DNA of 33,085 nucleotides from Prevotellaceae bacterium (GTDB lineage Bacteria; Bacteroidota; Bacteroidia; Bacteroidales; UBA932). Shown here piece after piece: positions 10,529-17,774 of this stretch; position 1 is the first letter of the stretch; each line of letters opens with the position of its first letter. Location: positions 1 through 33,085 of the forward strand of contig JAISAC010000075.1 of the NCBI GenBank assembly GCA_031266935.1, read 5' to 3'. The notes beneath the pieces are model-generated. The model saw only the letters and a list, made by a program, of their open reading frames with translations. It searched no databases and was not told where the DNA came from. The position numbers and the translations under genes were made by a program.

Positions 10529-10536
10529 CAAAGATA
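10529..10536 (-). promoter_or_regulatory. Candidate -7 promoter box (TATCTTTG) for rimP-nusA-infB
   Basis: A perfect TAnnTTTG match followed by CG, very typical of Bacteroidetes promoters, placed 56 bp upstream of the rimP ATG in a 177-bp gap after folD. No strong -33 TTTG is seen. It implies a leader of roughly 50 nt that includes the hairpin at 10489-10510. Confidence 0.55.
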
Positions 10537-10650
10537 CTAATAATTTGACCGCTACATAATTATTTAGCATAAAATTGTAAAATTTTGCAGTTATATATCT
10601 ATAAATCGCTGGTAAACAAAGTAATAATTTTACACCTGCCTCCAACTTTT

Positions 10651-11535
10651 TCAGCTCCCATACACCTCTTTTTTATACGCCTTCAGCGTATTTTTCATGA
10701 GCGATACAATGGTCATAGGGCCAACCCCGCCGGGCACAGGCGTGATGTAGCTGCACTTAGGCGCTACCTCGTCGTACTTCACGTCGCCCTTGAGGCGAAA
10801 GCCGCTCTTGGCGTCGGCTGCGGGGAGGCGCGTGGTGCCCACGTCAATCACCACTGCGCCGTCGGCAACCATATCGGCCGTGAGAAATTCGGGGCTTCCC
10901 AGCGCCGCGACAACGATATCCGCCGTGCGGCAAATCTCTCCGATGTTGTGCGTACGGCTGTGGCAAAGGGTTACGGTGCAGTCGCCGGGCGTATCCTTTT
11001 GCGACAGCAGGTTCATCAGGGGGCGCCCCACAATGTTGCTGCGGCCAAGCACCACGCAGCGCTTGCCCGACGTTGCAATGCCGCAGCGCAGCAGCAGCTC
11101 CTTTATGCCCGCCGGCGTAGCCGATACGTACGCCGGCAGGCCAATGGTCATGCGCCCTACGTTGACGGGGTGAAAGCCGTCAACATCTTTTTTGGGGTCA
11201 ATGGCCTCTACTACCCGCTGCTCGCTAATGTGCCGCGGCAGCGGCAGCTGCACGATGAAGCCGTCCACCTCGCCGTCGGCGTTTAGCCGGGCAATAGCGT
11301 CCAGCAGCTCCTGCTCGGTAATGCTATTCGCAAAGCGCAGCACCTGCGATTTGAAGCCGCACTCGCCGCAAGCCTTTTCCTTGTTCGCAACGTACGTTTG
11401 GCTTGCGCCGTCGTTGCCCACAATGATAGCTGCCAGCTGCGGCAATCGCTTACCCTCGGCAGCAAGCAGCTCTACCTCAGCGCGAATTTCGGCCTTAATC
11501 TCGGCAGCAATTCGCCTGCCATCAATAATTTGCAT
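10651..11535 (-). CDS. folD: Bifunctional methylenetetrahydrofolate dehydrogenase / cyclohydrolase
   Basis: FolD oxidises 5,10-methylene-THF to methenyl-THF with NADP+ and hydrolyses it to 10-formyl-THF, feeding one-carbon units to purine and formyl-Met-tRNA synthesis. The 294-residue cytoplasmic protein shows the family motifs in order: [14 protein letters not shown] (containing the catalytic Lys), [27 protein letters not shown], the nucleotide-binding [14 protein letters not shown] and the C-terminal [11 protein letters not shown]. Length is normal. ATG at 11535; the ffh stop codon lies 63 bp upstream, so co-transcription with ffh is likely. Confidence 0.98.
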   Translation of the reverse strand: MQIIDGRRIAAEIKAEIRAEVELLAAEGKRLPQLAAIIVGNDGASQTYVANKEKACGECGFKSQVLRFANSITEQELLDAIARLNADGEVDGFIVQLPLPRHISEQRVVEAIDPKKDVDGFHPVNVGRMTIGLPAYVSATPAGIKELLLRCGIATSGKRCVVLGRSNIVGRPLMNLLSQKDTPGDCTVTLCHSRTHNIGEICRTADIVVAALGSPEFLTADMVADGAVVIDVGTTRLPAADAKSGFRLKGDVKYDEVAPKCSYITPVPGGVGPMTIVSLMKNTLKAYKKEVYGS

Positions 11536-11598
11536 TTGTTATCTTTGTAGTTAATATTTGTCGATAATGTTTGTCGATAACGATTGTTGGCTTTTCCG

Positions 11599-12933
11599 TT
11601 ACATCTTCATTCCGCCCATCATGTTCATTAGATTTTTTGCTCCGCCGCCGCCGCTGCTTATTGACCTCATCATCTTACGGGTGTCGTCAAACTGCTTTAT
11701 CAGGCGATTTACCTCCTCTATACCGCGGCCGCAGCCTGCGGCAATACGCTTGCGCCGGCTGCCGTTCAGCACCTCGGGCGATTCGCGCTCCTGCGGCGTC
11801 ATGGACGAGATAATAACTTCTATTTTCTTAAACGCGTCATCATCAAAATCAATATTTTTCAGCGCCTTGCCAACGCCCGGAAGCATGCTGAACAGGTCCT
11901 TTACGTTGCCCAATTTTTTGATTTGCTGAATTTGGGAAATAAAATCGTTGAAGTTAAACTGATTTTTGGCTATACGCTTTTGAATGCGGCGCGTTTCATC
12001 TTCGTCGTACTGCTCCTGAGCGCGCTCTACCAGCGAAACGATGTCGCCCATGCCGAGTATCCTGTCGGCCATGCGGTCGGGGTAGAATACCTGCAAGGCG
12101 TCCATTTTTTCGCCCATGCCGACAAACTTAATCGGCTTGTCGACCACCGCGCGAATGGAAAGCGCCGCGCCGCCGCGCGTATCGCCGTCGAGCTTGGTAA
12201 GCACCACGCCGTCAAAGTTGAGGCGCTCGTTGAACTCTTTGGCGGTGTTCACGGCGTCCTGTCCCGTCATGGAGTCCACCACAAACAAGGTTTCGGACGG
12301 CGACACGGCTTTTTTTACGGCCGCTATTTCGCGCATCATCTCCTCGTCAATGGCCAAGCGCCCTGCCGTATCAATGATGACCAAGTTGTGGCCATTTTTT
12401 TTGGCGTAGTCAACGGCGTTTTTGGCTATCTGCACAGCGTTTTTGTTTTCCGCCTCGGCGTAAACGCTCACCTCCACCTGCTGCCCCAGCACTTTGAGCT
12501 GATCAATGGCGGCAGGACGGTAAATGTCGCAGGCAACGAGCAAGGGCGAGTAGCCTTTTTTGCGAAAGAGCGCGGCAAATTTTCCCGAAAAAGTTGTCTT
12601 GCCGGAGCCTTGCAGTCCGGCAATCAGCGTTACCGCAGGGTTGCCCTTCAGGCTGACGTCTTCGGCCTCCTTTCCCATGAGCGCAACCAGCTCGTCGTGC
12701 ACAATTTTGGTAAGCATTTGTCCCGGCTTTACGGCTGTCAGCACGCTTTGGCCAAGCGCCTTTTGCTTAACCTCGTCGGTAAACGTCTTGGCTACCTTGT
12801 AGCTGACGTCGGCGTCGAGCAGCGCCTTACGAATTTCCTTGAGCGTTTCGGCAACGTTGATTTCGGTAATACGACCTTCGCCCTTCAGCGTCTTAAAAGC
12901 GCGCTCCAGCTTGTCTTGCAGGTTTTCAAACAT
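11599..12933 (-). CDS. ffh: Signal recognition particle GTPase Ffh
   Basis: Ffh binds signal sequences of nascent membrane and secreted proteins together with SRP RNA and docks with FtsY. The 444-residue protein has the N-terminal four-helix N domain and the G domain with GLQGSGKTTFSGKFA, the SRP-specific insertion region DIYRPAAIDQL, DTAGRL and TKLDGDTRGGAALS. The M domain includes MLPGVGKAL, the RNA-binding segment RRKRIAAGCGR and a Met/Gly-rich end (MNMMGGMKM). No SRP RNA gene was found nearby. ATG at 12933. To the right the gene borders the accessory restriction island. Confidence 0.98.
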   Translation of the reverse strand: MFENLQDKLERAFKTLKGEGRITEINVAETLKEIRKALLDADVSYKVAKTFTDEVKQKALGQSVLTAVKPGQMLTKIVHDELVALMGKEAEDVSLKGNPAVTLIAGLQGSGKTTFSGKFAALFRKKGYSPLLVACDIYRPAAIDQLKVLGQQVEVSVYAEAENKNAVQIAKNAVDYAKKNGHNLVIIDTAGRLAIDEEMMREIAAVKKAVSPSETLFVVDSMTGQDAVNTAKEFNERLNFDGVVLTKLDGDTRGGAALSIRAVVDKPIKFVGMGEKMDALQVFYPDRMADRILGMGDIVSLVERAQEQYDEDETRRIQKRIAKNQFNFNDFISQIQQIKKLGNVKDLFSMLPGVGKALKNIDFDDDAFKKIEVIISSMTPQERESPEVLNGSRRKRIAAGCGRGIEEVNRLIKQFDDTRKMMRSISSGGGGAKNLMNMMGGMKM

Positions 12934-13089
12934 AAAAAAACTCTATAAATTTTTTGAACTTCTTAGAAAGTGTTTTTGAATTAAAAAAAAATTAAACATA
13001 TAATTTGCAGCTGAAAATGTATAGCATTGACTATCCAATGCGCAAAAATCTTCATCGCAATTCAGGCGCTCAAAGGCGTATTCTTTGCT

Positions 13090-13896
13090 TCATGTTTCTG
13101 TCAATAAACCGCCACAATAGGGGCAAAATTTTTCTGTTTCTTCGCTTTGTATCTGCCTTTCCGTTTTGTACAAAGCTGCCGGTTCCATTACAAGCTGTAG
13201 CTGTACGCTTTGCTCTTTGTACAGCGAATATTTTCCTGCCTGGCGCGAAGATGTAAGCGAAAAAACATTGTCCTGCAATGATATGTCAGCCTGCGGTACA
13301 ATTTCTTTTATTTTGTCCACCGCTTTACAAAAATATTCTTCGCTGATTTCGCAAGCCGTTAAGCTTACACCTGCTTTATAGCAAGCGATTGCGATTGTTC
13401 CGCTACCTAAATGCGTGTCTAAAATTCTGTCGGTTGGGTTGGCGTACATTTTCAAAAGCCATTCATACAGCTCAACAGGTTTTTGTGTCGGGTGTATCTT
13501 GTTGCGATTTTTGCGAACGCTGAAGTGAAAAATCTTCGAAGGTCGGTCGAGCGAAGACCACGCCATCTCTGCCATTGAAAAATTATTCAGCGTCTCGGGC
13601 TGGTTTTTGTCCCAAATGATAAATCCTTTGTTGTACTCACTTTTCGCCCAAAGCTGGCCGAAATAGTTACCACCCCAAATAATCTGATTTTTTGAGACGC
13701 GAAACAGCTCATTAAAATATTCATCATTCGGCTTTGTATCCCACTGGCTGTATTCGTTTTTGTTAAATTTGTGGTCGCCGCCTCGCGGGGTTTTATTCAA
13801 AATTCCATACGGAGGGTCAACGATTGCAAGGTCAAAATATTTGTCGGGATACCTCGCCATAAGCTGCATATTATCTTCTTGCGTAATTGTAATCAT
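13090..13896 (-). CDS. DNA amino-methyltransferase, beta class (N6-adenine or N4-cytosine)
   Basis: This 268-residue AdoMet-dependent enzyme methylates an exocyclic amino group in DNA. Motif IV DPPY is at 27-30 near the N-terminus, while the AdoMet-binding motif I (LDTHLGSGTIAIA) follows at about 159-171. That order defines the beta class. HPTQKPVELYEWLLKMY (135-151) is the usual motif X region, and GVSLTACEISEEYF carries the acidic motif II. The C-terminus holds a single CPYCGG half-knuckle of unknown role. The start ATG overlaps the nuclease stop codon as ATGA, implying translational coupling. It is the last gene of the restriction-modification operon and presumably protects one strand of the recognition site. 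Adenine versus cytosine specificity cannot be settled from the motif alone; DPPY favours adenine. Confidence 0.92.
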   Translation of the reverse strand: MITITQEDNMQLMARYPDKYFDLAIVDPPYGILNKTPRGGDHKFNKNEYSQWDTKPNDEYFNELFRVSKNQIIWGGNYFGQLWAKSEYNKGFIIWDKNQPETLNNFSMAEMAWSSLDRPSKIFHFSVRKNRNKIHPTQKPVELYEWLLKMYANPTDRILDTHLGSGTIAIACYKAGVSLTACEISEEYFCKAVDKIKEIVPQADISLQDNVFSLTSSRQAGKYSLYKEQSVQLQLVMEPAALYKTERQIQSEETEKFCPYCGGLLTET

Positions 13897-15341
13897 CTTA
13901 TTCCGGCGGTTGCAAATTTAGAAAGCGTCATATCGGAAATATCGCGGCTAATATCTTTGCCTAAATTGTCCATGATTATGCTGTCAAAATCCTCATAATC
14001 AATATTTCTTACATTTTGGTCAATACAGTTATAAAGATATTCGGCAAATGTGCTTGCCAAAATGATAACGTTTGGAGTTCCGACAATATCGCGCTTGGCC
14101 GCGGGCACATACCTCGGCGTTACCACTATGGTATATTCGCCACCGATTTCTTCGCGGTGTTCCCGCAAACGCCCAACATTTATGCCTAAAAGTTTGTTTG
14201 CAGTAGATTTCGATTCTACGGCAAATTTCTTGCGTTTTGTAAGGTACAAACATTCAATATCCGTATGCCCTGCGCCGCCAATACCTTTTGCCTCTACATT
14301 GTAGAACATATTAAAACCGTCAACCAAAACATTTTCGAACAAATATGAGGTCTCATTTTCGGGATTGTTAGCGTATTGCCCTATCAACTTAGGAAGCTCC
14401 AGCAGCAGCCCGATTTCGCTGTCTTCGCCGATTGCCCGCAGCAAAACATCAGGATAGAAGCTGTAAATTTCTTTAACAACATCAATTCTCAGCCGTTCAG
14501 CATCATTCAGCAATAAGGGTTTTTCTAAAAACGAATACTGAGTAAGAAGTTGATTTGCAAAATCTTTCAGGTCATCGGGAATTGACACGCAGCTTCGCGT
14601 TATCTTTCTAAATGTGTTTGTGTTGCCATGCTGCAATGTGCATACTATTTCGCCGTTTGTTTTGTTCAAAACGCCTGCGCTTTGAAGCAAAGTCGAAGCG
14701 TAATAATCCCATTCGTAAGCAGAATTTACGTAGGCGTGGCGGTCGCTTTGAAACAGCGTCGCTAACTGTTCATTTGAGAGTTTACGCAATTCAAGTATTT
14801 CGCTAACAAGATTTTCGTAAATTTCAGATGTTACTTTTTGTGTAAACACAACAGCATACGACACTTCAAAAGCGTACAGCTTATTCCCCAACCTTTTGTC
14901 ATACAACAATTTGTAAATCAAGCGGAAAGGATACAGCTGAAATTCTTTATCAGTGCCGCCGTGCGGGTGTTGGTACTGCACAGCCCACAGCATTGTCAGG
15001 AAAATTTTTGAAACCTTATCTTTATCGGCAAAATTTTTGAGCAGTAAATTGCCTAACGGGCTAAACAGAAACCTGTCAACGCCATCAATTTTTGCCTGAT
15101 AGCCAAACATATAGTAGGATATTTGGTTGATTTTATGGTTGATAGCGTCAAGCGGGAGTTCGGGGTTTCGCTCGCTGTAAATTCCCAACTCCCGCAAATG
15201 CAGGCTTAGCCGCTCTTTTTCGGCTTTGGTAATGGTGGCTTTTGAGTACGATTTTAGAATTTGGGCAACTTCGCACAGCAAATTGAAATCGCTGGTATGG
15301 CGATACAAAATCCACTTATTTCTTTCTACTCGCAGCGTCAT
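13893..15341 (-). CDS. Putative type II restriction endonuclease (PD-(D/E)xK fold)
   Basis: I infer that this 482-residue protein is the nuclease of the operon, because it is sandwiched between two different DNA methyltransferases (1-bp gap before, 4-bp overlap after). A plausible catalytic core is near the C-terminus: Asp361 in HTDIECLY, then Glu376 and Lys378 in FAVESKST, giving D-x14-E-x-K, on predicted strands followed by a helix. The N-terminal two thirds is mainly helical. Segments such as FLFSPLGNLLL and WAVQYQHPHG followed by PFRLIYKLL resemble the DNA-recognition part of AlwI/FokI-like type IIS enzymes, but this similarity is from memory and weak. Base composition is clearly more AT-rich than in ffh or argS, suggesting transfer. 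No helicase or specificity subunit is present, which argues against type I or III. Confidence 0.72.
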   Translation of the reverse strand: MTLRVERNKWILYRHTSDFNLLCEVAQILKSYSKATITKAEKERLSLHLRELGIYSERNPELPLDAINHKINQISYYMFGYQAKIDGVDRFLFSPLGNLLLKNFADKDKVSKIFLTMLWAVQYQHPHGGTDKEFQLYPFRLIYKLLYDKRLGNKLYAFEVSYAVVFTQKVTSEIYENLVSEILELRKLSNEQLATLFQSDRHAYVNSAYEWDYYASTLLQSAGVLNKTNGEIVCTLQHGNTNTFRKITRSCVSIPDDLKDFANQLLTQYSFLEKPLLLNDAERLRIDVVKEIYSFYPDVLLRAIGEDSEIGLLLELPKLIGQYANNPENETSYLFENVLVDGFNMFYNVEAKGIGGAGHTDIECLYLTKRKKFAVESKSTANKLLGINVGRLREHREEIGGEYTIVVTPRYVPAAKRDIVGTPNVIILASTFAEYLYNCIDQNVRNIDYEDFDSIIMDNLGKDISRDISDMTLSKFATAGIR

Positions 15342-15342
15342 T

Positions 15343-16425
15343 TTATTTATTTATTTGCTCTACAATTTTTTTAGTTAGCAATGGCGGAATACATTCGCCG
15401 ATACATTTTCTAATCAGCAATTCAGGCGTATTGTCCGGAATGTTCCAATCGGCAGGCAAAGACGAAAGCAGCATCAACTCCAGCGGCGTTAAAACTCGTG
15501 CGTCGCTATAGGTGTCGTCCGATTTTTTTCTGCCGGGGTGAACATTCAGCTGTGAACTGATTGCATCGTTGCGGATGGTAATTGTAGGGGCAGGCTCGTC
15601 CCAATTTATACGCCGAAATGTTGTATTGTATGCCCTTACCCGCTCACCGTTTTCTTTTGTAGGGAAATGTACCGAGTTGCCTATCGCTGTTTTCCCTGTC
15701 GGCGTGTAGCGCATACATTCAATATGTTTTGGCGAATGTTTGCGGGCAAAATGCCATTTGACATTTGATTTTTCACCGGCTTCCAAGCTTGGCAAGTTGC
15801 CTATTTTTTCGCGGACCGTTACAACTTCCGACTTTTCGGGCATCCCCCATTTTCTGCCTTTTTTATACAGCTTGATTATTGCCCTTGCTCTGCGCTGCGC
15901 AACGCCGTACTCGGCAGCGTCAAAAACTTCGGATTCTATGCAATAATTTTCGCCAAACAGCAAGGTAAGAATTTCAAGCACTTTCAGCAGCTTCCCGTTG
16001 TAAGGCAGCGCCAGCTTCAAAAATGTCGGCACATTCTCAATCAAAATATAATCGGGATTTTTGATTTTAATGAAGTCAATGATTTTAAAAACAAGAAAAT
16101 TGCGGTTGTCCATCAGCATTTGTTCGGTTGTTCTGTTTTTTCCGGCAACGCTCATTCCCTGACAAGGCGGCGAAGCCAACAAAAAATCAAGCTTCTCGGG
16201 TGTTGCCGCAACAACCTTACTAAAAACATCGTCGCTCAAAATATTTCCACAAATCATTTTCGATTTTGGATATTGCGCCTGATACAAATCGGCTCTTTCG
16301 GGCAGCAATTCATTGGCCGCAACAATATCTATTCCGGCAGCTGAAAAATATTGCTCTGCAATGCCCGCGCTCGAAAACAGCGAAGCGCCTATAAGCGATT
16401 TAGTATGTGTATTTGCTTGAGACAT
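15343..16425 (-). CDS. DNA cytosine C5-methyltransferase
   Basis: This 360-residue enzyme transfers a methyl group from AdoMet to C5 of cytosine in a specific site. Motif I region SLFSSAGIAEQYF (15-27), motif IV SPPCQG with catalytic Cys88, motif VI IENV (129-132), motif VIII QRRAR (177-181) and motifs IX-X (WDEPAPTITIRN; IGECIPPLL) are all in canonical order. The region between VIII and IX is short, implying a compact target-recognition domain. An upstream TTG could extend it by six residues, but the ATG at 16425 is the better start. The nuclease start follows after 1 bp. It is the first gene of the restriction-modification set, 54 bp after the ATPase gene. AT-rich composition relative to flanking housekeeping genes suggests acquisition. 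Confidence 0.95.
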   Translation of the reverse strand: MSQANTHTKSLIGASLFSSAGIAEQYFSAAGIDIVAANELLPERADLYQAQYPKSKMICGNILSDDVFSKVVAATPEKLDFLLASPPCQGMSVAGKNRTTEQMLMDNRNFLVFKIIDFIKIKNPDYILIENVPTFLKLALPYNGKLLKVLEILTLLFGENYCIESEVFDAAEYGVAQRRARAIIKLYKKGRKWGMPEKSEVVTVREKIGNLPSLEAGEKSNVKWHFARKHSPKHIECMRYTPTGKTAIGNSVHFPTKENGERVRAYNTTFRRINWDEPAPTITIRNDAISSQLNVHPGRKKSDDTYSDARVLTPLELMLLSSLPADWNIPDNTPELLIRKCIGECIPPLLTKKIVEQINK

Positions 16426-16479
16426 ATCCTCTTTTTTGAACAATTATCTACCGAATTATCGGCAAATTTCAAAACAATC

Positions 16480-17607
16480 TTACAAACTTTTTGCCAGCCA
16501 CTTGGAAAAAAACACATCATAAACGTGATAAGTTCCACTTTCCTCGTACACCATCTCCCTATCAATCAGCGCCGCGAGCGCTCTGTTGACGGAGCTGCCC
16601 TGCTTCAGGTTGTGCTTGGCAATAAAATCGGAGGCGGTAGGCTGGCTTATTCCGTCCTCGCAGGCAATGGCTTTTAGCAGCAAAAACTGATACGAAGTCA
16701 GCAAATTCCGGTAGGTGTAGTAGATTGCTTCACGCTCCTCCAAAATCAAGCTGTGCACGTACTCCACGCGCTCTTTCGTTACGCTTTTTCCGCTATTTTC
16801 AAACAGCTTGTTGAAAAAATACTGCACGTAAAACGTATGAATTCTGTAGTACTCCAAAGCTTCTTTTATCAGCTCCTCCTCAATAGATTTGCCGTGCTCT
16901 GCAAATTTCTCATGTATAAACCGGCAGTAGGTTGCCGCGTTGATTTTTTCCAAAAACAAAAAATCGGAGCTTTGGTAAAACGGTCGTCCGTAGTCCGAGA
17001 ACATGGAGATGAGCAGATGCTTGTTGCTCCCCGAAAAAATAAAGTTCACGTTATTCAGGTGCTGAATATGCGAGCGCAGAAGCGCCTCAATATTTTTTTC
17101 GGGGTAGTAAATAATTTGCTGAAATTCATCAAAAGCCACTGCATACTTAACATCCTGTTTTGACAGGTAGTAGAACAACGCCGACAAACTTTTTTCGGTT
17201 TCCTGCCGCGTTTTATACTCTACGCCTATTTCCGGCGCACCGGTAGTCGGATCAAAGGAAAGTTTTGCGTTGAGGCCCGATAAGAGAATGGCAATCTTTT
17301 TCAAGTAATTCTTCGATTGCCGCCACTCCTGCTCTACAACCGCCGTGCTAAGCAGCTTTATAAAATCATTCAGGTTTGCGGTAGGCATGAGGTCTATGTA
17401 CAGCGTCCGCCAGCCTCTCTTTTTTTGCAGATGGTAAAAAACATTCCTTATCAACCCTGTTTTTCCAATTCTACGCGCTGAAAGCAACGTGAGGTTACGC
17501 CCATTAATCAGGGCGCTACTCGCTCTTTTGGTTTCCTCTTTCCTGTCGCAAAAGTAGGCAGGAGTGTGATAACTTACCACCAAAAATGGATTTTCTATTT
17601 TTGTCAT
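16480..17607 (-). CDS. AAA-type ATPase (archaeal ATPase_2 / STAND-like family)
   Basis: The 375-residue protein has an N-terminal P-loop at 43-50 (SARRIGKT), preceded by the FCDRKEE element typical of this family, Walker B at about 155-161 (YAVAFDE) and a sensor-like FSGSNKHLL at 191-199. A helical C-terminal part with a winged-helix-like end follows (SQPTASDFIAKHNLKQGSSVNRALAALIDR). Such ATPases are abundant in Bacteroidetes and archaea, and their function is mostly unknown. It is read in the same direction as, and 54 bp ahead of, the restriction-modification genes, so it may belong to the same acquired island, though a functional link is speculative. A three-copy 14-bp repeat and a TATATTTG box precede it. 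ATG at 17607. Confidence 0.85.
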   Translation of the reverse strand: MTKIENPFLVVSYHTPAYFCDRKEETKRASSALINGRNLTLLSARRIGKTGLIRNVFYHLQKKRGWRTLYIDLMPTANLNDFIKLLSTAVVEQEWRQSKNYLKKIAILLSGLNAKLSFDPTTGAPEIGVEYKTRQETEKSLSALFYYLSKQDVKYAVAFDEFQQIIYYPEKNIEALLRSHIQHLNNVNFIFSGSNKHLLISMFSDYGRPFYQSSDFLFLEKINAATYCRFIHEKFAEHGKSIEEELIKEALEYYRIHTFYVQYFFNKLFENSGKSVTKERVEYVHSLILEEREAIYYTYRNLLTSYQFLLLKAIACEDGISQPTASDFIAKHNLKQGSSVNRALAALIDREMVYEESGTYHVYDVFFSKWLAKSL

Positions 17608-17649
17608 TTTTGCAAATCGTTGTATATCAAGTTAATAATTTCTATTACA

Positions 17650-17690
17650 CATTTTGCGTTACGCATTTTGCGTAACGCATTTTGCGTAAC
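17650..17690 (-). repeat. 14-bp tandem repeat x3 upstream of the ATPase gene
   Basis: The + strand shows CATTTTGCGTTACG, CATTTTGCGTAACG and CATTTTGCGTAAC in tandem, with one base difference in the first unit. The tract abuts the candidate -7 box at 17690-17697, so it would form the beginning of the 5' leader of the ATPase mRNA, 43 bp upstream of the ATG. Confidence 0.9.
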
Positions 17691-17697
17691 AAATATA
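17690..17697 (-). promoter_or_regulatory. Candidate -7 promoter box (TATATTTG) for the ATPase gene
   Basis: Perfect TAnnTTTG match on the minus strand. A TTG lies about 21 bp further upstream, near but not at the ideal -33 position. It directly precedes the 14-bp repeats, so repeat copy number would set the leader length. Confidence 0.45.
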
Positions 17698-17774
17698 CAA
17701 CAATTTATTTGATAAAAACAAGCAAGCTGCTTTTTTGTCGCTTTTTTCCTGCATCTTTTTGAGGCCTCGTTGCG

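Noticed and set aside
15343-16425. Orphan phage-type methyltransferase
   Set aside because: A nuclease-like gene follows with a 1-bp gap and a second methyltransferase overlaps that gene, so a restriction-modification operon is the better reading.
16426-16443. TTG start adding six residues to the C5-methyltransferase
   Set aside because: The ATG at 16425 is followed by a normal N-terminus; the extra residues are not expected in the family.
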